From Chaetomium olivaceum (taxonomy: Eukaryota > Ascomycota > Sordariomycetes > Sordariales > Chaetomiaceae), in NCBI GenBank assembly GCA_039881045.1, contig JAYWVB010000020.1, positions 186,001-250,000 of the forward strand: DNA of 64,000 bases. The letters are read 5' to 3'. A model generated the notes under the pieces. That model did not search any database. It saw only the letters and a program-made list of their open reading frames with translations, and had not been told where the DNA came from. A program made the position numbers and the translations under genes. Of this stretch, positions 23,382-33,549 are shown in pieces. Each line of letters begins with the position of its first letter. Position 1 is the first letter of the stretch.

Positions 23382-24135
23382 TTAATCGAACTGAGGCAGG
23401 TCAGACTCGGAGCATGGTAGGGCTGGGATTCAAAAAGTAAGTCTTACCGGTGTCAGGAAAGATTCAGCCACAAAACGCGCCCGCGCATTCAGCTGTTGTT
23501 GAGATGTCAGCTCCGGTCATGCTACAGAAACCTGGTTGCGGGGACACATACGAAGAGCTTCATCTCTGAGATCTCCTTGTCCACTTCCTCCATAAACTGG
23601 ATGATAAAGTCGACCAACTTGTGCTTCAGCATCTCTTCGGTATGGAAGTTCGTAATTAGGAACGAGATATCGTATCCCTAGTAGGCGTCTGTCAGTGTCC
23701 GAGGTCGAGCATGCGTTGATGGATGATCCAACCTTGATAGGCTTTCGCCGGAGAATGAAGAAGGACTCAGCACGCTGTGTTAAGAAGCGAGTAAACTTGT
23801 GGACCAGTATATGTTCAATCTCGTCGGCCTGCTTGATCTTGATGCTGATCCGTATGCTGTTGATGCTGGGTTCGATGAGGACGCGCTCATTCTCGTTGCG
23901 GGCAATTGTCAGTGGTGTCAGTAGCACCTCAGGAGATGTCTGGGCTTCGATCTCGGGGACGTTGTGCCGTTCGGCGGTTTGCGAAGCGAAGTTAGAGAGA
24001 CAGAGGGCGGCCGTCAAGCTGCTCCGGACAGCCTGAAGGTAGGGGCGGGCGGAGTGATTGCGACTGCGGGGAGATCAAAGGTTAGCTCGGTCTTGCATTG
24101 GAATTAGGAGCATTTTTATGACGGAAGCTCACCAT
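23382..24135 (-). CDS. ARPC4: Arp2/3 complex subunit 4 (ARPC4/p20), frame broken by a 4-bp tandem duplication
   Basis: Core structural subunit of the Arp2/3 complex that nucleates branched actin at cortical patches. Exons on the minus strand: 24133-24135 (the ATG alone), 23733-24063, 23552-23677, 23448-23492, 23382-23390 (only TTC GAT TAA). The protein is almost invariant in fungi: SQSLRP at the start, then YLQAVRSSLTAALCLSNF, VLIEPSINSIRISIKIKQAD, FFILRRKPIKGYDISFLITN, FMEEVDKEISEMKLF, NARARFVAESFLTPFD. Between SQSLRP and YLQAV the coding strand reads cgcccgcccctac where cgcccctac is expected, so a GCCC unit is doubled (about 24043-24050 on the plus strand). This shifts the frame. Without those four bases the coding length is 510 nt, or 169 residues, the family length. 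The start follows from the ATG|GTGAGC donor and the CAG|TCG acceptor 69 nt downstream. Confidence 0.92.
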
Positions 24136-24579
24136 TGTTCCTGTGCTTAGAGGACGACCCTCGAATCCAGCAAAGGCGCAACAATTTCGGCCGTTGACGT
24201 GGTTGTCGTCGTCGTTGAATGCAGCTCCCGGTATTCTTGGCAGTCAGCCTGGCGGCGACGGGTAGCTGGTGGAACACTGGGCAGAGGCGGGGCACTCGGA
24301 GCCGAATATGGAAAGTTACGTAATCCCCGGCAGCCTGAGGGGCCCTGTCAGAAGCTCCAAAGTTGCTTGGCATGGCCCTGCTGCTACCCGTTGCAGCCCC
24401 GCGCCCTTCTTTCTTCTTCCAACATCCGCCACTTCAATTTGGAGAGTCACGCAACGGAAGCCTGACTTGAGGTGTGCTTGATATTGAACCAAAAGGCCTC
24501 TGGGTGACCCCGAACCCTTCGCTCTCACTTTATTTCCTCTCTTCTCCATTTAATCTTGGCACCCGGTCCTAGAGTCAAT
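24136..24579. promoter_or_regulatory. Compact divergent promoter of ARPC4 and UBP6
   Basis: Only about 445 bp lie between the two start codons, so the promoters must share this space. The stretch before UBP6 (24500-24560) is pyrimidine-rich. No specific element is claimed. Confidence 0.55.
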
Positions 24580-26298
24580 ATGGCAACTATCAACGGTAGG
24601 TACCCCGGTTTGGAACGTCATCTTTTCTAGCACTAACTTGCGACTCCTGTAGTGGTGATCAAGCACCAGGGCAAGAAGTACGATGTCGAAGTTGATACTT
24701 CTTCGACCGGCGAAGTCCTCAAATACCAACTGTTCAGTCTCACCGGCGTCGAACCCGAGCGGCAGAAGATCCTAGTCAAAGGCGGCCAACTCAAGGACGA
24801 TGCCGACATGAGCAAGCTGGGACTAAAGGCCGGGCAGGTGATCATGATGATGGGTACCCCTGGGGATGGCGGTGGCGCCATTGTGCGTCCGACCGAGAAA
24901 GTCAAGTTTCTGGAAGACATGACCGAGGCCGAAGCCGCCCAGCAATTGGGCGCCACTCCGGCCGGTCTGGTCAACCTCGGCAACACTTGTTATCTCAACT
25001 CGACTCTCCAGGCACTACGCTCGATTCCCGAACTTCAGGATGCTCTTGGCAAGCACAAGCACACGTCCATGACGGAGATTCCCCAGCTCGATCTTACGAA
25101 CCAGCTCAAGGACCTCTTCAAGGAAATGTCGGAGACCCAAAATGGCATGCCGCCATTCACATTCTTGAACGCTCTCCGGATGGCCTTCCCTCAGTTCGCC
25201 GAGAGGTCGAAGAAAGGCGAGGGTTATGCGCAGCAGGATGCTGAGGAAGCCTGGTCGCAGATTGTTTCTCAGCTGAGGCAGAAGCTGAAGTGGGGGTCGC
25301 CCACCGAGGGTGAAACCGCTGGCGCCAGTTCTTTTGTCGACAAATATATGTCTGGCGCATTCTCCAGCACGCTTGAATGCGACGACCCCGCTGCCCGTGA
25401 GGGCGGCGAGCAGCCAACACACGCCAACGAACCGTTTCTCAAGCTCAACTGCCACATTGACGGCCAAACAGCTCACCTACGGGATGGCTTGGTCAGTGGT
25501 TTATGAGAAAATTGAGAAGAGGTCCGAAGTACTAGGCCGAGACGTGACGTACACCAAGACGTCCAAGATTTCCCGGTTGCCCAAGTACCTCACAGTACAC
25601 TTTGTGCGCTTCTTCTGGAAGCGCGATGTCCAGAAGAAGGCCAAGATTATGCGCAAGGTTACGTTCCCGCATGAGCTCGATGCGGTAGAGTTTTGCACGG
25701 ATGAGCTGAGGAAGGCTCTCGTCCCAGTCAGAGACAAGGTGCGCGAGGTGCGCAAGGACGAGGAGGACGTTGAGCGGGCTCGGAAGCGCCGCAAGAAGAA
25801 CCCCAACCAGGAGGAGGAGCTGCCCGAAGAGAAAGACAAGAACAAGAAGGACAGCAAGAAGCCTGCCACCTCGGCTGATGGCGATGTCGAGATGGCCGAG
25901 AGCTTCAAGACGGATGCTGAGTGGGAAGCGGAGAAGGACGCGGCGCTTTTGGAAGCCAAGAAGGAGCTGAATGCGCTGATCGACCCAGAGCTCCGCAAGG
26001 ATGAAGGCGCCAACCAGTCCGGTATCTATGAGCTGCGTGCTGTGGTCACCCACCAGGGTGCCAGCGCCGACAGCGGTCACTACACAGCCTACGTGAAGAA
26101 GACGGGCCCCAAAGACCCTGTGACTGGAAAAATTGGCGAGGAAGACGGCAACTGGTGGTGGTTCAACGACGACAAGGTCAGCGAGGTGACCTCAGACAAG
26201 ATCGATGCGCTGGCCGGCGGTGGCGAGTGTCTCACTCGGCGCTCATCCTCCTGTATAAGGCCATCCCCCTGCCTACTGCAGAGGGTCTCACGGAATGA
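24580..26298 (+). CDS. UBP6: Proteasome-associated ubiquitin hydrolase UBP6/USP14 (two frame breaks)
   Basis: Cysteine deubiquitinase that binds the 26S proteasome through its N-terminal ubiquitin-like domain and recycles ubiquitin. Exons 24580-24595 and 24653-26298 flank a 57-nt intron in phase 1. The Ubl spans residues 3-75; the Cys box LVNLGNTCYLNSTLQ carries the nucleophile at about residue 118; later come RDGL, ISRLPKYLTVHFVRFFWKRD and the His box SADSGHYTAYVKK. A Lys/Glu-rich insert (about 370-430) interrupts the domain. Two breaks occur. After LRDGLVSGL the frame reaches TGA at 25504-25506, while EKIEKRSEVLGR continues one base away. Near 26228-26229 two bases (tg) are in excess between AGGGE and SHSALILLYKAIPL. 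Together they amount to three bases, so the final stop is back in register. If both breaks are ignored the protein has about 552 residues, normal for the family. Confidence 0.93.
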
Positions 26299-26511
26299 AG
26301 CCGCGATTCTAGATAGTGTAGGTGGTATTTGCGGCATGGGTTAGGAATCATACATTCGGTAGGATTGGGCGTACGGTACACTGGGAGACAGGCAAGGTTA
26401 TGGAATTCGGCCTTGGTAGACCGGGCAAGTTACGCTAGACACTATCTGACGGGAGATTACTGATGCACGAGCTGTGGGGGGTATCTCTTTTCGCGCGATA
26501 TGCTTCGAGTA

Positions 26512-27143
26512 TTATTGACTACCGCTACCCTTTCCAGGGTTTGCTACCTGCCTTACCTGCTCTTCCCTGGCAGTATCCTCAGCATTCGCCTTTATCCTTG
26601 CCCTCAGCTCCCCTAACTTCCTCTCAATCTCTGTCTTTTGCCGCAGCATATCCAGCTTCTGCCGCTCTAGCATAGCCACCTTCTCGTCCACGCTGGCTTC
26701 CTGCAGCTTTTTCTTTTCCTAGCAGTGAGTTAGATTTCGTGAACTGTTGTTTTCCCTCATCCAAACGGGGTCGGAAACGGGAAATTGGATTTGCTTACCG
26801 CTTTCCACTCCTGCTGTGTCTTGAGCCCGGCCCCGTAAATGCTGCCTGTGAAAATGACGGCGGCGCAGGAGACGGTCAGGATGACGCGCCTGACTTTTTG
26901 GGTAGTTTCGGCCTTGGCTTTGGCGGTGGCTTCGGCGGCAGCGGCGGCAGTGGCGGGGGTTGTTCTTGCTGATGATGATGGTGATGATGATGAGGCCCGG
27001 AGTGGTGGTGGTGGTGGTCGGGATGGGGATGGGGATGAGAATGAGAATGGCCGTGATGCTGCTGCTGGTTTGGCTGTGGGAGCTCGCCTGGCGGTGGCTC
27101 GGGTGGTGGCCGTAGCGGCGGTTTTGCTGAGCGGTTGTAGCAT
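26512..27143 (-). CDS. Small, probably mitochondrial single-pass membrane protein
   Basis: Two exons on the minus strand, 26799-27143 and 26512-26718, joined over an 80-nt intron (GTAAGC...CTAAC...TAG), encode 183 residues. The first 80 residues are rich in Ala, Arg, Ser and Thr with almost no acid, as in a mitochondrial presequence. One hydrophobic segment follows (VRRVILTVSCAAVIFTGSIY, about residues 84-107), then GAGLKTQQEWKAEKKKLQE and a charged helical C-terminus of about 70 residues likely to form a coiled coil. The combination of presequence, one membrane span and coiled coil suggests an inner-membrane assembly or organising factor. I do not recognise the family. Convergent with UBP6, 213 nt between stop codons. 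Confidence 0.7.
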
Positions 27144-27952
27144 GGTGGGTGAAGGTGTGGGTTGGGTTGCCGGGAAGACGTGAAAGGGATGTCGGTGCCA
27201 CCCAATCCCGGTACGTCCTAACTCGTGTGTTAAGGTAGTCTTTGGTGGTCCTGACCTTTTGTCGTCTCCTACACCATGGGGCCGTGGGCCTGGTGTTGAT
27301 ATCCGCCCTTCAATGGAAGCCCTGACTTGAGAATCCTCTACTGCAGTACCCGCTCTTAGTCCCCAACCTTGATATTACAATCTCAATTTCTTCCCGCCAA
27401 GCCTATTTTCATCGGTGTCCCCGTCGTTGCCGTCGTCACCCCGGTGTGGAGAAAATGTTGATAGCCATGTTCGACCGAAGATCTCGCGGCGCTTGACGTA
27501 ACGGTGCCGGCCCGTCGCAGGGGTGAAGGGCCGCTGGAGTCGGCCGGCGAATCAACGGTCGCAAGTGTCCACATTTCGTTCTCCCAAAACGTGTTTCAGT
27601 CGGTGGGGCGGGTGTTACCGCTAAGGGCGTCACGTTTTACTGTGTACGGAATACGGCCCGACCCTGAGTAATCCCCTTGCAGAGGAGGCTCGGGAGGGGG
27701 AGGGGGTTGAAAATGGGGGGCACGATACAACACATCTTATACCCTATAAGTATAGCATGAAGAACGTACTTCAACGATCATCCGTTTGTGTTTCTCTTGC
27801 TGCACCCCTTGATTTACTGAAGTGTTTCGACACCGGCGGCGCGTGAAATAAGCGAGTTCGTCCCGCGACTCGCCTTCTTTCATTCGTTTTCCGTTGAGTT
27901 TGTGAGAACGGTTGACCTCGGTCCGTTGTCGACGAGGTATCAGACGTTAAGC
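27144..27952. promoter_or_regulatory. Divergent promoter region
   Basis: About 810 bp between the starts of the small membrane protein (-) and SHB17 (+). An AT-rich stretch at 27720-27770 lies where a core promoter of SHB17 could be. Nothing coding is seen. Confidence 0.45.
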
Positions 27953-29110
27953 ATGTCGACCCCCCGCGTTTTTATCGTTCGCCATGGCGAAACCGAATGG
28001 TCACTCAACGGCCGTCACACGGGCTCAACCGACATCCCCCTGACCGCCACCGGCGAGAAGCGGGTTCTGGCTACGGGCAAGGCCCTGGTCGGTAACGATC
28101 GCTTGATTGTTCCCAGTAAACTGGCCCATATGTGAGCTCCCTTGCCCAAGGCGAATTGTTTTCGTACCAACGTATATACCATTTGATACGAGTTACTGAA
28201 GCCTTCACAGCTATGTCTCCCCAAGGCGCAGAGCGCAACGCACTCTAGAGCTGCTCAACCTTGCCTACAAGGACCAGCTACCCTGGGAAGCCCATGGCGA
28301 ACCTTTCTGTGAGGGCCAGCACTGCAAGGCCCGGATTGAGGTTACCGAAGACATCCGGGAATGGGACTACGGCGATTACGAGGGCATCACCACGCCTCAG
28401 ATCAGGGAACTGCGGAAGCAGCAAGGGCTGGGCCCTACATGGGATATCTGGCGGGATGGATGCCCCGGAGGCGAGTAAGTTCTCGATCTACGTGTTATTT
28501 TCATGCCCGACCGAGTCTGACACCCTGCGTAGGAGCCCGACCGACATCTCGCAGCGCCTTGACCGGTTGATCAAGGATATCCGAGAGAAGTGGCATGCAC
28601 CCGTCATGGGTAAACAAACGGAGGCGGGTGCCAACCGAGACGTACTGATTGTAGCTCATGGTCGTAAGTTGAATACACCCTTTTTCTGCCCCCTTGCCGC
28701 TACCTGGCGAGCTACTATACTCCACAAAACTTCTCGGAGATGCCCAGATGACGGAGATGATAATAATGATAACGGACACTGATATTGTTGGACAGATATC
28801 CTCCGAGCTTTCGCACAGCGCTGGGCTAACCAGTCCCTCCATGAGGGTCCTACCTTTCTGCTCGAAGCGGGTGGCGTTGGCACGTTGAGGTGAGAAGCCG
28901 CTCTAGTTGTCTCACAATGTTTGTTTGTACTGATCCCTGGCTGTTAGCTATGAGCATCACAATATCGACGAGCCTGCCATCCTCCTTGGCGGTGCCTTCA
29001 TTGTGGATATTCCAGGTACGCTAGCCCAGGTGCCATGACAGGATCTTAACCCCTGGTCTTGGGGTTTGCTAACGTGCACTACAGAGGCGAAAGAGAAGAC
29101 TAAAGAGTGA
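27953..29110 (+). CDS. SHB17: Sedoheptulose-1,7-bisphosphatase (Shb17-like histidine phosphatase)
   Basis: Histidine phosphatase superfamily enzyme; yeast Shb17 dephosphorylates sedoheptulose 1,7-bisphosphate in riboneogenesis, feeding the non-oxidative pentose phosphate pathway. Six exons: 27953-28131, 28211-28474, 28533-28663, 28796-28889, 28948-29015, 29085-29110; 253 residues with intact frame. The RHG motif is IVRHGETEW (His11 is the phospho-acceptor). The second signature IVAHGHILRAFAQRW is assembled across intron 3. REWDYGDYEG, IWRDGCPGGE and YEHHNIDEPA are the features that separate Shb17 from phosphoglycerate mutase and fructose-2,6-bisphosphatase. The last exon encodes only a charged tail. 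The loop that carries extra sequence in the yeast protein before FLLEAGG is shorter here. Confidence 0.92.
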
Positions 29111-29359
29111 AGCCCCAGCTAGTTCTTTAGTACTTTTGAGTAAGGGCCGTCATGTTTCTTGATTAGATAGAGCGGATAGATACAGACAGCCATGATGGGC
29201 ACCTTGTGTTTCTCGTCAAACCCATGAACAGGTAGACTATCATGTCATGTGCCAAATCTAGTAGGTATCCCAAATCTAGATCCGATAACGAAATTGTATG
29301 TCCCTCTAACCAATGCCCGAACCAAGCCGCCCCTTCTATAATCGTGGCCGCGACCCTAG

Positions 29360-30859
29360 TCACGCCTTGGTGCCGCGCGCGATGAAGATCTTCCTCTGCA
29401 CCGAATTATCCTGCTCCTTTGAAAAGTGGAACACCACCGCCATCTCCTCGATCCCAAAGTCCTTGCCCACGCCCGCCTCCTCGTAGATCTGCCTGATGTG
29501 CTCGTGCGAGAAGCCGTGGTGCGTAACAGACGATTTGGCGGGGTGCGAGTCCTGTTTCCATGGTTGTCAGCCTTATATTGTCGCCCTGCCATGGGTTCCG
29601 TTTTCCTCTGTGTTGTTATGACCCAAAAGACGGTGCAGGGAAAGTAGAAAAAAAGCTCAACTCACATCCATCTTGTCGTGCGGCAAGAAGTCCAGAATCA
29701 TCAGCACGCCTCCCGTCTTGAGCCTCTCGGCCAGCCGGCGGGCCGCCAGGGACGGGTCATCAAAGTGGTGGAACCCGAGGCCTACGGCGGCGATATCGAA
29801 TTCGGAGAACTCGGGCGCGGTAAGCGCTGCTGGGTTGGGGTCGTCGGGGACGCAGAGGTTGCCTTGGTAGGCGTGCATCTCGGAGGGGGCGAGACCCTGG
29901 TGAGTCTTGGTTAGCTCTTGGGACTTGAACGTCGAGGGTGTCGGGGACATACTTGATTCTCAGCGCGGGTGTTGTAAGCGGCAACCTGATGTTTGTTTAG
30001 TTGTCGATGCCAAAGGGGGGAGGGGTTGCTGGAGATGGAACAATAATGGAAACTCACCATGTTTTCTGACAGATCGATACCAACGCATTGGGTGGTGTAA
30101 GGGGCAAGTGCCTAGACATGATCGTCAGAATCACTGAACAAAGGCTTGTATAAATCCCCTAACGAGGAAATCTAATCTTCCTCATTGTGCCAGGTTCAGA
30201 AGGACTCACCCTGGATACTATGAAGAGAGTTAGCCATCGTCATCCTTATATCAACGAGAATTATAGAGAACGCAGAAATAAGAAAGCATCAAAAGCCGCC
30301 GAGCCCGGTTGTTTTGACACAATCCAGTCCCCCGGAGCAGAACCCATGGCTTCAGGGGCAAAAAGAACTTTGCCTGGAATAGACGGGGAGACTTACCAAC
30401 GCCAGTCCCACAAGCATAATCCAACAGCCTCACGCTCCGCTTAGCCGCTGCGTCCTTCTTCTCAACACCTCCTTTGCCGTTATCGTCCTCGTCCTCGTCC
30501 GCCCAGTCGACGCCAATGAAATCGACCCTGGCCCGGATCTCCTCGATCAGCTTGTCCAGCGTCTTCTCGTGCCTGGCGTCATATTCTGCGGCCAGCTTGC
30601 TAGAGTTTGGCGGATGTATTAGCTCTTGGTCCGTACTTCAAATGGGGGAAGAGGTTGTGCAGTCTTGTTACAGCCACCGCGGCCCAATGATCTCTTCTGC
30701 TAAGACTTCCGTTCTGATGCTGAAGAAGCTATGGAGGGCGTCCACTTACTTGAAATACTCCTGGTTTTCCGCTGTAGCGGAGGGCCCAGTTCCGTGGTGG
30801 TGATGGCCATGGTGATGACCGTGGTGATGGCCGTGGTGATGGTGGTCGTGGTCAGACAT
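29360..30859 (-). CDS. SAM-dependent methyltransferase with His-rich N-terminus
   Basis: Class I (Rossmann) methyltransferase of the UbiE/type-11 kind, substrate unknown. Seven exons on the minus strand: 30750-30859, 30397-30599, 30210-30217 (8 nt), 30058-30111, 29953-29985, 29666-29896, 29360-29551; 276 residues, frame intact only if the 8-nt exon is included. Motif I, DYACGTGVVSRAL, is built from exons 2-4; then VGIDLSENM (the acidic residue at the end of strand 2), DIAAVGLGFHHFDDP, and GGVLMILDFLPHDKMD. The N-terminus MSDHDHHHHGHHHGHHH is a His/Gly run of about 20 residues, reminiscent of metal-binding tails. The final 60 residues (HGFSHEHIRQIYEEAG... IFIARGTKA) match the C-terminal strands of such enzymes. 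It is convergent with SHB17, 249 nt apart. Confidence 0.88.
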
Positions 30860-32407
30860 GTCGATCAGGGGAAACGGGGAACGATTTCGCGAAGATGTCC
30901 TGTGGTTCTTTAGGGTCGCCGGCTTGGGCAGTACAGCAGAGATTCTGTGGTCGATATTGTGATGATGGTTCTGTACTGGTGACTTGGTTTGCTCAAAACT
31001 GTTGGTTCTGCCATATAAATATACATCAGTCTTGCGGACACATCTCGGCCACTTTAGCCTCGGCATGACGTGGATACTTGTTGTGACTGAACAAGCTCTA
31101 AGGAACACACTCGGAGAGAAAACCATGTATCTCTAAACTCAGCGGAAAGTCTCCAAGGAATTTGACAGAACCCAAAGGACAAGCCTGGTAGCTTCATGGT
31201 GTCTGCCCCCCAGTCAAGTTACACTCCATACAACATACGGTACATACAAGTAAAACCGTCAAATATTCAACCTTTCGCAAGTCACACACACGCTCGACAG
31301 AACACGAAAACGGAGCTCCCATCCTTTTTCTTTGTGTAGCAAACAGACAAGAAAAACGAAGGGACTGTGACGTCCAAGGACCAGTCGGTGGACGGCCGGG
31401 CCAGGACGGGACGGGAGCGGGATGAGCGAGATTGGACTGTGAAGGACAAAACGCAACCAAGGACGTACCGGAGAGGTCCGAGACTCGGGAGTCCAATGAG
31501 ATAAGAAGGCCTTGCAGCGGCAGATGGTCGAGCCGGCGCGGGCAGCCAACAAAAAACAACAACAGAAAGAAAGCGCTTTTGATCGATCCTTGGGTCCTTG
31601 GGTCCCGCCTCGACCCCCCGCCCCCCTCCCATCCTCCCTCCTCCTCCCCTCCAAACCCCGCAAATGGAGTCGACAGGTCACAAAAAGCTGGAATATGACG
31701 CTACACTGTGAGAGGTTGGGTAAACTCGCCCGATTTTGAGGGCCGATTCGCCAGCACGCCATTTTCCGCACTTAACCCCGTTCGGCAACGACGCCGCCTC
31801 TCGGGGAGAACGTCCAAGACGTATTGGATGCCAAAACCCCAACTAACAGATTTTAGCGTGGTCTTTGGGGTGGTTCATTCTGACAAACGGGGTCGAAGCG
31901 ATCGCGCCGGCGATCCCATGGGAAGGAAATGCATGACCCCGCCCTCGGTCCGCGGACAAGACAGACCTGTCCCTGTCTCGGGGAAGCCACACCCCTGGGG
32001 TGGCCTGGGACGAAAGGGTGTGCGCGTTCCCGTTACCCATTGTTTGGGTACGAAGTAGGGGAGACTATGTACCTTTTGTATGGAACGACATGCTGCACGG
32101 ACATGCAGGGCAGCAGCACACTGGCCGCTGAGAGGATGGCTGGCTAGGTTGGAATGGGACATGTCACTGGTCATGTCGGCGGTCCTCTGCCTGGATGAGA
32201 TGAAAGGAGAAAAGAAAAAGTCTCACACGCCCTTGCGCAACAAATCTGTGCGACGGAGCCATGCTTGATCGGACTGGCTGCGTGTCATGAATGTCTGGGT
32301 GTGACCGAAGGCGCCTCCCCATACTCGAATGCCGGCCGGTGTGCGGCCTATCCAAATGCCTCAAAGACGGGCAGCCGCCGGCTGGGCTGGGCTGCGGCAT
32401 GTCGGTG

Positions 32408-32455
32408 CTGCACGGCGAACTGCACGGCGAACTGCACGGCGAACTGCACGACGAA
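32408..32455. repeat. 12-bp tandem repeat, four copies
   Basis: The unit ctgcacggcgaa is repeated head to tail four times; the last copy has one change (ctgcacgacgaa). It lies in the gene desert and has no evident function. Confidence 0.85.
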
Positions 32456-33514
32456 CAGAACGGCAAGAGGCTTGCTGCGGGTTGGCGGGTTGGCTACGCA
32501 GGGGGAGCGGAGGCTGGTGTGCTCTGCTGGTGCGTTGCTGGTGGCCGTCATGGTAAGCCGGGGACAGGCGGCAGGGTCGCGAAACAGGAGAGCGGCGCGC
32601 GGCACGGCGAGATGCGAGTGCACCCACCCCCTTCCATCGCGTCCCTTGTGATCAGTGGACCACCGCCCTTCTCTGCTGCGCGGCATGGAGGGATGGGGGA
32701 CCACTGCATACGCATACGAAGGACATGCAGTCATGCTCTGGAGATAGGTACCGTACATACAGTACAGGTATGGATAGGGCCAGGTGTGCCAGGTCGTTGG
32801 CGAGACCCCACGCGGTGATCCGGGAGCATTCCGTTTTCGGGAATCCTTCGTATTGCTCTCTCTCTCTCAGGTTGGTCTGACATCTCGCGGGGAGGCTTGG
32901 ATGATGTGCGCCCGTGGGCCCTGGGGTCTCACAAGACTTGTTTCCCGTCCGTACCCGCTTCGGGAGGAACTGTCAGATCCCACATTTTGGGGCGGCACAT
33001 CTCGGTACGCTTCAGGGTGTTACAGCGTGCTGGATAATAGCTCTGCCCCCTATTATTGGCTCGAAACACGGGTGCGGTGCAACCCCAGCGGGGCCATTGG
33101 GCGGCTTCCAACGGGCTTTTTCAGGCCCTTCGTTGGGCCGTAAGAGGGCGCCATTGCCCGATGAAACTGGATTGCCTGACCGTTGGATCGACCCGTGACA
33201 AAACCTTCCATCCCCCCCCTTTGGTTCTGTTGCACGAAAACCAAGGCATGTCTGAAATGGGGTATGGCAAAACCACAACGCGTCCTCGACGGGCGGCAGC
33301 AGCCTAGACAGAAAATGGGCGCGTGCCTGAGCGGTCGCTCGCCGCGCGCCGCGCAACAAAAGCGACGGGACACATCGAGATGTGCGGTGCCAAGTCGAGT
33401 AACTCTCCCGCGGCCAGCCCTGTTTGAAGGTGTGAGGGGGGAGGAGACAGCCCACTCACAATACATCAGCGGGCAGTCTCACCGCCGCTGTTTGCCCGGG
33501 TTGCCTTTTGGGGC

Positions 33515-33549
33515 GGTCGCCTGTGGTCGCTTGTGGTCGCCTGTGGTCT
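33515..33549. repeat. 10-bp tandem repeat, 3.5 copies
   Basis: The unit ggtcgcctgt repeats three and a half times with one T/C change in the second copy. Non-coding context. Confidence 0.75.

Noticed and set aside
25500..25506. Short intron explaining the UBP6 frame break
   Set aside because: No donor-acceptor pair exists that removes a plausible length; conserved blocks on both sides are nearly adjacent.
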